Positions 34,725-45,509 of a stretch of DNA of 64,000 bases are shown in pieces. This stretch comes from Haematobia irritans (taxonomy: Eukaryota > Arthropoda > Insecta > Diptera > Muscidae). The DNA is taken from the NCBI RefSeq assembly GCF_050003625.1, contig NC_134398.1:75135635-75199634 (forward strand), in the 5' to 3' direction. The position numbers were made by a program, and so were the translations under genes. A model generated the notes under the pieces. It was not told where the DNA came from. It worked only from the letters and a program-made list of their open reading frames with translations, and ran no database searches. Position 1 is the first letter of the stretch, and the number at the start of each line of letters is the position of its first letter.

Positions 34725-36644
34725 GTCGATCTGAGCATGTCCGTCCGTCCGTCCGTCCGTCCGTCCGTCTGTTGAAATCACGCTAACTTCCGAACGAAAC
34801 AAGCTATCGACTTGAAACTTGGCACTGGTAGTTGTTATTGATGTAGGTCGGATGGTATTCGGTCCACTTTTACGTATAGCCCCCATATAAACGGACCACC
34901 AAATTTGGCTTGCGAGGCCTCTAAGAGAAGCAAATTTTATTCGATCCGGCTGAAATTTGGTACACGGTGTTAGTATATGGTCTCTAATAACCATGCAAAA
35001 ATTGGTCCACATCGGTCCATAATTATATATAGCCCCCATATAAACCGATCCCCCGATTTGGCTTGCGAGGCCTCTAAGAGAAGCAAATTTCATCCGATCA
35101 GGCTGAAATTTAGTACATAGTGTTAGTATATGGTCTCTAACAATCATGTAAAAATTGGTCCACATCGGTCCTTAATTATAAATATATAGCTCCCATATAA
35201 ACCGAGACCCCGTTTTTGCTTGCGAGGCCTCTAATAGAACCAAATTTCATCCGATCCGGCTGAAATTTGGTACACGTTGTTAGTATATGGTCTCTAACAA
35301 CCATGCAAAAATTGGTCCACATCGGTCCATAATTATATATAGCCCCCATATAAACCGATCCCCCGATTTGGCTTGCGAGGCCTCTAAGAGAAGCAAATTT
35401 CATCCGATCAAGCTGAAATTTGGTACATGGTGTTAGTATATGGTCTCTAACAACCATGAAAAAATTGGTCCACATCGGTCCATAATTATATATAGCCCCC
35501 ATATAAACCGATCACTAGATTTGACCTCCGGACCCTCTTGGAAGACCAAAATTCATCTGATTCAGTTGAAATTTGGCACGTGGTGTTAATATATGGCCTC
35601 AAACTCCCATGCAAAAATTGGCCGAAATCGGTACATAATTATATATAGGCCCCATATAAACCGATCCCCAGATTTGACCTCCAGAGCCCCTTGGAAAAGC
35701 AAAATTCTTCCCATTCGGTTGAAATTTGGTACGTGATGTTAGTACGTCGACTCCGCTTTAGCGCAATGCGCTTTACTGAAAAACCTCGGATAACTGAAAT
35801 CGATCGCATTCCCCAGTTGTTTTTTCTGTCCATTTCATTTAAATTACTCCGCTTTAGTGAAACTCCGCTTAACTGAAAAAATCGGATTACTGAAAAGTTT
35901 TTTGTGTTCAAATGAGTTTCGTCACATTAGTATGACTTCGCTTTACTGAAAATGCCACATTCTCGCTATTGAGAGAGAGTACATTTTCTTCTCCGTATTG
36001 AGAACGCTTTATTTCAAGTGAAGATGGCACTTTCAAAACAGTTTAAATCACTCTGTAAATAAAATCAACTGAAAGGTAAAATTGTAGATGGCACACACAC
36101 GGAATCAAACACCTTGTTTTTATTATTTTATGTACATAGCATTGGTCATAAGTTCGGTTAACTGAAATTGAGTGGATTTTTTCCAGTTATACGGAGTCCG
36201 CTTTACTGAAACTTTTTCAGTTATCCGAAGTTCGCATTACTGGAAGTTTTTTTCAGTTATCCGTAGTCCGCTTTAGCAAAAACTTCGGATAACTGAAATT
36301 AAATGGCTGCATTTTTAACGTTTCAGTAAAGCGGAGTCGACTGTATATGGTATCCAACAACCATGCAGGAATTGGTTCCTATCAGCCCATAATTATATAT
36401 GGCTCCCATATAAACCGATCCACAGCTTTGACCTCCGGTGTCTTTTGGAGAAGCAAAATTCATCCGATCTGCTTGAAATTTGGTACGTATTGATCGTATA
36501 TGATATTTAACAACCATGCCAATAGTGGTCCACAACCCAAGTATTTCGATTGTGGATGACAGTCTTTCGTAGAAGTTTCTACGCAATCCATGGTGGAGGG
36601 TACATAAGATTCGGCCTGGCCGAACTTACGGCCGTATATACTTG
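34725..36644 (+). repeat. Family A copy 5, lacking its head
   Basis: It starts inside the core just before a (GTCC)n tract (34739-34769), continues with about six monomers, is interrupted by a Tigger/pogo-like MITE at 35745-36343, and ends with the usual GGCCTGGCCGAACTTACGG tail. The rejoined sequence TTAGTATATGGTATCC matches other A copies. Confidence 0.85.
35745..36343 (-). mobile_element. Tigger/pogo-like MITE, copy 1 (599 bp)
   Basis: Its termini are GTCGACTCCGCTTTA and its inverse (TAAAGCGGAGTCGACTG), flanked by TA (35743-35744 and 36344-36345). Many internal copies of CGCTTTACTGAAA and GGATAACTGAAA occur in both orientations. Terminal CAGTCGACTCCGC and TA targets fit Tigger/pogo elements. 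One base of the left terminus has been lost relative to copy 2 at 40790, which lies in the opposite orientation. Confidence 0.88.
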
Positions 36645-37970
36645 TTTTTTACTAACATTGTGTTCCACCCTAGTGCTTTAGCCGACTTAAATTTTGAGTC
36701 TATAGATTTTGTAGAATTCTATAGAATTGTGTTCAGATCGAGTGATATTTAAATCTATGTATTTGGGACAAACCTTTATATATAGCCCCCAACACATTTG
36801 ACGGATGTGATATGGTATCGAAAATTTAGATCTACAAAGTGGTGCAGGGTATAATATACACAGATAAAAATAAGTTTGAGAACCAATAACTTTTTTTGGA
36901 AAACCAATAACAAAATTTGTTAATTTTCCTGCAACAAACTAATTTGTACTTTTAATAACCATTATTACAAAAAAGTTGTTAGCAATCGTTACCATCAGAA
37001 GGCAACAAATACTTTGTGTTCTCAATAACATAATTTGTAAGTAATTTGTTGAGCATCCAACAGTTCAAAATATTTGTTGTTGAACGTTACTTTTAATCCT
37101 CAACAAATATTTTTGAATTTGAATGAAAAAATTTGTATGTGGTTTGTTGCAGTCTATCAATGACCTGTAACAAATTTATTGGTGTATTGACAAAAATTAA
37201 ATTGAAATTGACAGAATTATTGCACCAAAATTGCAAAATTGCCGGAACAATTTTGGAGATATTTTGTTAAGTACACACAGAGAATGAATATGACAAACTG
37301 CTATTTTTGGACGGGGAACATGTAATATTTTTGTGTCGAAAATCCTATACTCAGTTTTGTAAATGTATGACGATTTTAAATTTGAGTAGTCCAGGGTCTA
37401 GCAAGCATTTTGACAACTTTTTGCCCAGTGATATATATTCTAGTTAATTAGAATTGTAATAACTCTAATCCCGATATTAATACGGTTTTATTAATTATCT
37501 CATACAACAAACACATTTAACTACCAAATTTAAAAAATATAAATTTTTACAGGCATTTATAAATGCTTTTCTGTATTCTCTGATGAATGAGCTCTTTGCT
37601 TGCTATCATACACGTGCATGTGCTCATACTCATTTTGTTCTAACGGTATTCTTCGCATACTTCTTTTAGCTTTCGTACATGTTTTCAACGATGTGCGCGT
37701 AACCAGTCTTGTATTTTTGTTTTTGTTTTCATATCGATAGCAGTCAACTAATTTCGCAACAAAACAATTTGTTGAAAATTCAGAATATTTCTATTATTTC
37801 CTCTGTCAAGCATCTACAAACATATTTCAACAACAAATGTCTCATATTCAATAGACAAATTTGTTGAGCATCAGCAGATTTTACATACAAATAAAGTTGT
37901 TAAAATTTATTTGCAGTTATTTTTTTGTGTGTAGTCGGCCTGCCCGACTTTATCTTTCCTAACTTGTTTT
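36645..37970 (-). repeat. Family D element (inverted), split by a MITE
   Basis: TTTTTTACTAACATTGTGTTCC, GACGGATGTGATATGGTATC and GGTGCAGGGTATAATATA run to 36858. The GTCGGCCTGCCCGACTTT end follows after the insert, at 37932. It is the reverse complement of the copy at 3211. Confidence 0.8.
36859..37931. mobile_element. TA-target MITE L (1073 bp)
   Basis: CACAGATAAAAATAAG and CTTATTTTTTTGTGTG-type inverted ends (TTATTTTTTTGTGTG at the right), with TA duplication (36857-36858 and 37932-37933). Family D reads straight across when it is removed. The interior is rich in CAACAAA/TTTGTTG pairs in both orientations. A truncated relative is at 42445-42671. Confidence 0.85.
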
Positions 37971-37975
37971 TTAAT

Positions 37976-38296
37976 AAAATTTTATTTAAAATTACGCGAA
38001 TACGAGTGCATGGAAAGCAAAGTAATTTTGTGGATACCTATGCTTTTATTGACGAAGGTTCTTCGGTTAGTCTCAAACCGTAGACTATTTGAGTTTGTGT
38101 GAACAATTTCCACATTTGAAGGGTTTACCAATAAAAAGCTTCCTAAATGCTGAACCATCTGTATTGATTGGGTTAAACAATAGTAATCAGTGTACCACTA
38201 AACGTATAAGAGATGTGGAATTGGGCCAACCAATTGCATTATGTACCCTATTGGGATGGTTAATATGTGGAGAAGTATCAAACGAAATAGTCATAA
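37976..38296 (+). pseudogene. Plus-strand BEL protease fragment
   Basis: The plus strand gives F-V-D-T-Y-A-F-I-D-E-G-S-S-V-S-L, then after stops PHLKGLPIKSFLNAEPSVLI, GLNNSNQ, and ELGQPIALCTLLGWLICGE. These are the retropepsin active-site and the LIGLNN...GWLICGE blocks seen in BEL#1 (same DEGSS type). About 60% of the protease domain is present, with no flanking RT or LTR. It is cut by a family A head. Confidence 0.8.
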
Positions 38297-38565
38297 ACCT
38301 TCACCATAGGATGGGGGATATATTAACTTTGTCATTCCGTTTGTAACACATCGAAATATTGCTCTAAGATCCCATAAAGTATATATTCTGGATCGTGTTG
38401 AAATTCTGAGTCGCATATAAGCATGTCCGTCCGTCCGTCTGTTGAAATCACGCTAACTTCCGAACGAAACAAGCTATCGAATTGAAACTTGGCATAAGCA
38501 GTTGGTATTGACGTAGGTCAGATGGTATTGCAAATGGGCCATATCGAAGCACTTTTACGCAAAGT
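38297..38565 (+). repeat. Family A head fragment
   Basis: TTCACCATAGGATGGGGGAT, TA block, core, short GTCC tract (38427-38441) and the start of the first monomer. It is truncated on both sides: the first bases of the head are missing and there is no array. Confidence 0.8.
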
Positions 38566-38980
38566 TAAACAAAAAATAAAAATTAGGGCTCGTTCACTAC
38601 AAATACAAATCGATGCATTTGTATCTTAACGCTCACTTCATCCTGGTATACCTGGTTAATTTATTGGCCTGAAATTTGCAATAAAAAGTTCTTTTAGACC
38701 CCTACAATGCTGAGATTTGTAGTGTTTAATTCGTTGCAAATTTGAAAATTTGTGTCCTCTTCTCCATTTTGGGAACTGTCCACCATAAAATTACTATTGG
38801 AGTGTTATTAAGATCAAACGTATTTACATTACCCGGAGTCGAGGCAAATGAGAAATGCTGAAGTCCGACTCGAATAGGACAATTTTGTAATTAAATTTCA
38901 AAGCTAAAATTGTCAGTCATTAAAAAAAAACTTAACGCTTTCCGAAACACAAATATAACAAAAATTGTCAATATTGCACA
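38566..38980 (+). repeat. Diverged dispersed repeat M
   Basis: Segments AATTTATTGGCCTGAAAT, TTAGACCCCTACAATGCTGAG and CCCGGAGTCGAGG recur in the same order at 43560-43780 with many differences. No termini or coding potential are recognisable. Confidence 0.5.
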
Positions 38981-38983
38981 ATA

Positions 38984-39061
38984 TGTCGGATTCCGGGGTA
39001 GAACCCCGCACCTTCCAAATTGAAAGCGAGCATACTAACCACCGCACCATCACGACTACTT
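38984..39061 (-). repeat. tRNA-like SINE fragment
   Basis: The minus strand reads TGGTGCGGTGGTTAGTATG (A-box-like) and 28 nt later GCGGGGTTCTACCCC (B-box-like, one change from GGTTCGANNCC). The arrangement parallels the head of the complete SINE at 54308-54661. It is probably a degraded SINE and not a working tRNA gene. Confidence 0.55.
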
Positions 39062-39062
39062 T

Positions 39063-39365
39063 ACAAATCAACATTTTGCATTATTGAAGCATACTTCTAG
39101 AATGGTTCATTTTATTAGTACATGTGGTGAGTTTTGGCAAATTGAAATGGGTATCATTCAACAATACCATACCAATGGTGTAAGTTACAAAACACTTATA
39201 GTTTTGAAGTATACTTATAGGATGCTTCATTTTACCACCATGGGTGGTGAGTTACATCATTCAAAATACTATACCACAAGAGTGGCGAATGTTACGCTAA
39301 TTGTGCCTTTCACCATAGGAAGGTGGGTACTCATTTTCATCTTAGTATACTTATGTATGATATAT
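39063..39365. other. Short imperfect duplication, unassigned
   Basis: Two diverged copies of a roughly 115-bp block (GAAGCATACTTCTAGAATGG at 39089 and GAAGTATACTTATAGGATGC at 39207), each followed by a GGTGGTGAGTT or GTGGTGAGTT motif. No gene is supported. Confidence 0.5.
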
Positions 39366-39490
39366 GCAGGGTTGCCATTTTGCCCCGATCGGACCAAAAT
39401 TGGTCCAAAAAAATATTAATTTTTAAATTTGGTCCGATGGGCGGACCAAATGGAATTTGGTTGATCTTGGTCCATTTTCATCAAATCGAT
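39366..39490 (+). repeat. hAT-like terminus, second copy
   Basis: CAGGGTTGCCATTTTG, then the GATCGGACCAAAATTGGTCC palindrome and GGTCCGATGGGCGGACCAAA. Homologous to 30024-30150. The partner terminus is not found. Confidence 0.55.
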
Positions 39491-39801
39491 AATTTTTTCA
39501 AAATTTTATATTGATATAAAATTTTGGCAAAATTTTCTGTAGAAATAGAATTTTAACAACATTTTCTATAGAAATAAAATTTTGCGATAACTTTTTATAG
39601 AAATAAAAATTTGACAACATTTTCTATAGAAATAAAATTTGGACAATATGTTCTAATGAACTAAAATTTTAACAAAGCTTTCTACAGAAATAAAATTTTT
39701 ATAAAGAAATAAAATTTTCACAAAATTTTCTATAGAAATAAAATTTTTTATAGAAATAAAAATTTTGAATAGAAATAAAAATTTCCTATCGACGTAAAAT
39801 T
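39491..39801 (-). repeat. 29-bp minisatellite, inverted
   Basis: Copies of ATTTTCTATAGAAATAAAAT with variable spacing: the reverse complement of the minisatellite in family A. This is the target into which the hammerhead repeat inserted. Confidence 0.8.
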
Positions 39802-39924
39802 TTTCCAAAATTGTTATTGTTTTTTATTTCAGCTTAAAACCATACATTGACTAAACTACAAGAGTAGCTTAACCAACAGAGGAAAAGAATGTTTGTCAAA
39901 TTTATTTGGGCAAAGCCCTATAGA

Positions 39925-39993
39925 CTGCAAGATGGTTGGATGGACGCACGTTTCGGAATTACCACATTCCTCATCAGCATCCTCTACTTGCAG
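39925..39993 (-). ncRNA. Type I hammerhead ribozyme, copy 1
   Basis: Minus strand, 69 nt. Stem I outer CTGCAAG pairs with CTTGCAG, with internal loop TAGA against AACCAT, and stem I inner GGATG pairs with CATCC. The core CTGATGA follows, then stem II GGAAT/ATTCC with loop GTGGTA, then GAA, then a 3-bp stem III ACG/CGT with a TG loop, then C17. Every conserved core base is present. Cleavage is expected after that C, between plus positions 39943 and 39942. The very short stem III is the form reported for Penelope-like and retrozyme hammerheads. Confidence 0.9.
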
Positions 39994-40364
39994 CAAAACT
40001 ATCAACCAATTATCAGAATAAATTCAGGCAGTTTATTAAACCCAACAAAAACCACACTTGAACCCTCCGAAAAAAGGTTTTACATTGATAGCCGGCTTAT
40101 GCCGAAATAAATTCGAAACAAACATATCTCTTTTCCTATGCCACTGTCAAATCATCGATTTGAATTCACATGGCTGGGTTTATTTTGAGCGTGCCTCCTC
40201 TTCTTTTTCATTTGTTTTGTTTTGTTATTGTTGGTTTTGTTCTTTAAGCATTGTTATTGTTTTTTATTTCAGCTTAAAACCATACATTGACTAAACTACG
40301 AGAGTAGCTTAACCAACAGAGGAAAAGAATGTTTGTCAAATTTATTTGGGCAAAGCCCTATAGA

Positions 40365-40433
40365 CTGCAAGATGGTTGGATGGACGCACGTTTCGGAATT
40401 ACCACATTCCTCATCAGCATCCTCTACTTGCAG
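40365..40433 (-). ncRNA. Type I hammerhead ribozyme, copy 2
   Basis: Identical in core, stems and loops to the copy at 39925-39993, exactly 440 bp away. Cleavage at both sites of one transcript would release a 440-nt monomer with ends suited to circularisation. The 66-bp third partial unit contains no ribozyme. Confidence 0.9.
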
Positions 40434-40789
40434 CAAAACTATCAACCAATTATCAGAATAAATTCAGGCAGTTTATTAAACCCAACAAAAACCACACTTG
40501 AACCCTCCGAAAAAAGGTTTTACTTTGATAGCCGGCTTATGCCGAAATAAATTCGAAACAAACATATCTCTTTTCCTATGCCACTGTCAAATCATCGATT
40601 TGAATTCACATGGCTGGGTTTATTTTGAGCGTGCCTCCTCTTCTTTTTCATTTGTTTTGTTTTGTTATTGTTGGTTTTGTTCTTTAAGCATTGTTATTGT
40701 TTTTTATTTCAGCTTAAAACCATACATTGACTAAACTACAAGAGTAGCTTAACCAAAATTTCCAAAATTTTAACTTTTCAATGATATTA

Positions 40790-41375
40790 CAGTCGACTCC
40801 GCTTTACTGAAACGTTAAAAATGCAGCCATTTAATTTCAGTTATCCGAAGTTTTTGCTAAAGCGGACTACGGATAACTGAAAAAAACTTCCAGTAATGCG
40901 AAAAAGTTTCAGTAAAGCGGACTCCGTATAACTGGAAAAAAATCCACTCAATTTCAATTAACCGAACTTATGACCAATGCTATGTACATAAAATAATAAA
41001 AACAAGGTGTTTGATTCCGTGTGTGTGCCATCTACAATTTTACCTTTCAGTTGATTTTATTTACAGAGTGATTTAAACTGTTTTGAAAGTGCCATCTTCA
41101 CTTGAAATAAAGCGTTCTCAATACGGAGAAGAAAATGTACTCTCTCTCAATAGCGAGAATGTGGCATTTTCAGTAAAGCGAAGTCATACTAATGTGACGA
41201 AACTCATTTGAACACAAAAAACTTTTCAGTAATCCGATTTTTTCAGTTAAGCGGAGTTTCACTAAAGCGGAGTAATTTAAATGAAATGGACAGAAAAAAC
41301 AACTGGGGAATGCGATCGATTTCAGTTATCCGAGGTTTTTCAGTAAAGCGCATTGCGCTAAAGCGGAGTCGACTG
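40790..41375 (+). mobile_element. Tigger/pogo-like MITE, copy 2 (586 bp)
   Basis: CAGTCGACTCCGCTTTA and its perfect inverse TAAAGCGGAGTCGACTG, with TA duplication (40788-40789 and 41376-41377). It is nearly the reverse complement of copy 1, including CATTGCGCTAAAGCGG and the GTGTGTGCCATCTACAATTT interior. No transposase. Confidence 0.92.
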
Positions 41376-41398
41376 TAATTTAAATTGGAAACATGGTC

Positions 41399-42671
<1,273 letters not shown>

Positions 42672-42757
42672 AGTCGGAAATCAATATTTCGATGTGTTAC
42701 AAACGGAATTACAAACTTATTATAACCCCGTCACCATTCTATGCTGGTGGGTATAAA
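42672..42757 (-). repeat. Family K head fragment
   Basis: TAGTCGGAAATCAATATTTCG, GTGTTACAAACGGAATTAC and TATGCTGGTGGGTATAA match the K head at 5030-5117. The MITE sits at the same TATAGTCGG position in the K sequence. Confidence 0.75.
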
Positions 42758-43788
42758 AATATATATTTTTGACCCTGTATATACTCATGATAAAGGGAAA
42801 ATTTTAAGGCAACATATCAGTAGAACCTAAAGTTCTGAAGTTTTTGCAGACATGTCGAGTTCGTAGATGGGTTATACCGGACAATTTTGTGATATAGCAC
42901 CTACATATAAAACCAACTTCCGATTTGTTTTAAGAAAATTTGTCAGAAATTTCGAATGTAGAGTTATTTGAGATCCATAAATAAATGCGGAAATTTCCCA
43001 GATTTTGAGATAGCCCTACATAATTACTTGAGAAATCTCCTTATACACCCGATGTCCTTGCAAGCTGTAATTTTAAATTAAACCTCTGCCAGCGTGCAAT
43101 CTGAGCCGGTCTTGAAAGCCATTTGAAATTCTTTCCATTAAATTAATGGCCTCTAATGTCCATAACTGATAGACCATTTATGATGATTTACCATTTTACT
43201 TCTATAGAAACAATACTCGTAACTGTACAGCTATTTCTGTTATCTGTTGTATGGTAGTGGTTAGTTAAAATTCCGTCCATTCAAATTTTTGGCACTTTAA
43301 ATCTGTTTCATATATCCGACACATTACATTTTTTAACATCTAAACTTTCTATCTGATGTCGGGCTACATTTTTGTGTATCTTTTTGTTTGTGTTTCTATT
43401 TTATATAGATTTATTTTTTTATAAAATGCGTATATAGACCAATACCAGGATTTTACTTCTTAAACTTCTGGAATTTTGTGTTTTTATAAATATATATTCT
43501 GGAGATTGTTGTTATACCCATATTTTGATGTGGTCTCTATATAGTCTTGTGTCGTATTTTAATTTATTGGCCTGAAATTAAAATGTAGAGTTCTTTACAT
43601 CCCTAAAATGCTGAGGAAATTAGAGTTCTTTTGGACATATAAACACATATGACAAAATAGAGTACTTATTTATGGAACACTACACCTTAAATTTACAATT
43701 GGAATACTGTTAAAATGAAGTACACCACCTGGAGTCGACTCCGGAGTCGGAGCCGGATTCGAACAAAATTGACTCGACTCCACAGCCC
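42758..43788. other. Degenerate repeat region
   Basis: A weakly mini-me-like stretch (TATACTCATGATAAAGGG, GGTTATACCGGACAATTTTG) is followed by a diverged relative of repeat M (43560-43780), ending in GGAGTCGACTCCGGAGTCGG. No ORF of interest and no clear element boundaries. Confidence 0.5.
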
Positions 43789-44850
43789 TGCCTTGCCATC
43801 GGCAAGTGTTACCGCAACCCAAGTAATTCGATTGTGGATAGGGTTTTTTTTCGGGTAATTGCTATTTTTTTGCTTTCCCGGGAATGAAGTGCGGGAATTC
43901 CCGGGAAAAATGTAATGTGAATAACTATGGTACCAAGTCGTAGTACATACATAGTCGTGGGTTCTAATCCAGATTCCAACGGGCTCTCAATTGTTAAAAA
44001 GAAGTTTGCACTTTCTAATTTATGATTGTCATATTTCTGTAACCCGACATTCCGATAGACTGGTAGACTGAGTAAACCCACGTTGGCAATTGCATAATTT
44101 AAAAATTTCATAATTATTGCAAGGATGTTTTTTATGAAATAAAAAAATTCCAACCTTTTTTAAGATAGTTACTTTAGTTTCAAATGTATATCTTATACAC
44201 ATTAGGCTTGAAATCTATTAAACTTGGGTTTTAAAGCCTTTGTTTATAGGGCATACGACAATTGAAATCTAGTTAAAGTGGATTTCGGAAGTGTAATGTG
44301 AATGTCGTATTACATGGTAGTGTTTCGCTTTTGGGAATATTGACTGAACATGTGCATTTAGTGGCCCCGTTTAACGATGTTGAAATCGAAAAAAGTTTCT
44401 TTCATTTCCAAACAGTTTTTTAGTGTTACAAAAAATCCCATTATTTTAATAGTGTTCTTCCGAAAACTATACCGAAAGAGATTGCCTTAACCATTGTCAA
44501 AATGTTTTGTATTACAAAATATTTCGTATTGTATGTTAGTATGATTTATGGCTGATGTAAGAGAACAACATAATATATATTGTTAGTTGTCCAGTTAGCG
44601 TCTTATAGCCGTAGCTTTAGGCGATTTCTAATTTATTCAAATGTCTAAATGTATTCCACATCAAAGCAGGTTTCCCTTTTACCGGGAAAACTGAAAAAAA
44701 TTCCCGCTTTCCCGGGTATGCAAAAAGTCCGGGAAAAGAAATCCCTAATTGTGGATGACAGTCTTTAGTAAAAGTTTCTATGCAATCCATGGTGGAGGGT
44801 ACATATGATTCGACCTGGCCGAACTTACGGCCAGGTCGAATGTTTTTGTT
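43789..44850 (+). repeat. Family A tail fragment, split by a hAT element
   Basis: CCTTGCCATCGGCAAGTG, AACCCAAGTAATTCGATTGT runs to the hAT site and resumes with GATGACAGTCTTTAG...GGTGGAGGGTAC. The final palindrome CGACCTGGCCG-AACTTA-CGGCCAGGTCG (44811-44838) is a perfect 11-bp inverted repeat here, unlike the imperfect form in other tails. Confidence 0.8.
43839..44747. mobile_element. hAT element with TAGGG ends (909 bp)
   Basis: The ends TAGGGTTTTTTTTCGGG and CCGGGAAAAGAAATCCCTA are imperfect inverted repeats. They are flanked by a perfect 8-bp duplication ATTGTGGA (43831-43838 and 44748-44755). Subterminal CCCGGGAA/TTCCCGGG palindromes occur on both sides. TAGGG ends and 8-bp targets fit the Ac-like hAT type. 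The 114-codon frame at 43809-44153 spans the terminus and is not transposase-like. Confidence 0.9.
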
Positions 44851-45085
44851 TTTTTTTTTTTTTTTTTGAGTGTATGTATACTTTTTATTCGTGTATAGCC
44901 CACTTCGCAAAACAAGAATGTAAAAATTTGTTTGTGCAAAATTTAATGACTTCGCCTTTCACTTAGATAATATTAACTGGATTTTCAAAATAATATTCGT
45001 GAGTTAATAATAAAAATTATAATATACCAAATGTAACTAAACGTTTAAATAAGGAAACTTAACACTAATTCGCATTTTTAACATA
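44851..45085. other. Upstream region of the CAP gene
   Basis: A T19 run at 44849-44867, then AT-rich sequence. TTTAAATAAGG lies about 35 bp before the ATG and could be TATA-like, but the evidence is weak. Confidence 0.3.
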
Positions 45086-45509
45086 ATGTTCAGTTTAGAT
45101 TATTACAACATGCTAGTTATAGCATTCCTTTCCATATTTAGTATTTTGTGCAAAGGCAATATCAATTATTGCAATCCAGATTTGTGTCCTTATCAGGGTG
45201 TACATGTAGCTTGTGGGAAAACAAAGGTACAAAATGTAAAAAAAAAATTAAGTAAAGTAACAACGTTTAATTACAATTTGAAACCAATATCACATTTCTG
45301 GAGGCGAAAAATCTGTTATTCCCAAATTTACAAGTAAACTTTATGTTGTCTTTACAGAAATTTGGTGACAAATGTGAGGGCGATCCGAAGTTGGAAGATA
45401 TGGAACCTTATATAAAATTGATTGAAGAAGAAACAAATTTTTACAGGAATAAGCTTGCCTCTGGAAGTATGCAATGTTTTTTTCCTGCAGTTCGAATGCC
45501 AAGTGTGGT
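45086..45509 (+). CDS. CAP/antigen-5-like secreted protein, 5' exons only
   Basis: Exon 1 (45086-45226) encodes a hydrophobic signal peptide (MLVIAFLSIFSILCKG) and NYCNPDLCPYQGVHVACGK, the cysteine-rich start of dipteran antigen-5-related proteins. A 131-bp intron (45227-45357, GTACAA...TTTACAG) joins in phase to exon 2: KFGDKCEGDPKLEDME, then EETNFYRNKLASGS and PAVRMPSV, the first helix of the CAP domain. The protein then ends in intron-like GTAAATAG at 45510. Family members are about 250 residues and only about 97 are encoded here. The remaining exons are not in the window, so this is either a truncated pseudogene or a gene with a long TE-filled intron. This is the only host-like gene seen. 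Confidence 0.8.

Larger units (their letters stand above)
39813..40758 (-). mobile_element. Hammerhead-ribozyme tandem repeat (retrozyme- or Penelope-type)
   Basis: A 440-bp unit is present twice plus a 66-bp third partial unit (starts of TTGTTATTGTTTTTTATTTC at 39811, 40251 and 40691). The two full units are almost identical (A/G and A/T single differences noticed). Each carries a type I hammerhead on the minus strand. The array is flanked by a candidate 11-bp target duplication TTTCCAAAATT (39802-39812 and 40759-40769) inside the minisatellite. No RT frame is present. Hammerheads of this form are known in Penelope-like elements and in retrozymes. Which of the two applies here is inference. 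Confidence 0.85.

Noticed and set aside
38984..39061. Functional tRNA genes, here and at 18478-18560
   Set aside because: The B-box is off by one or the A-box is weak, and no complete cloverleaf can be drawn. They resemble SINE heads.
39889..40734. Repeated 73- and 78-codon plus-strand ORFs in the 440-bp units
   Set aside because: They overlap the ribozyme on the opposite strand, have no recognisable domain and no plausible partner gene. They recur only because the unit is duplicated.
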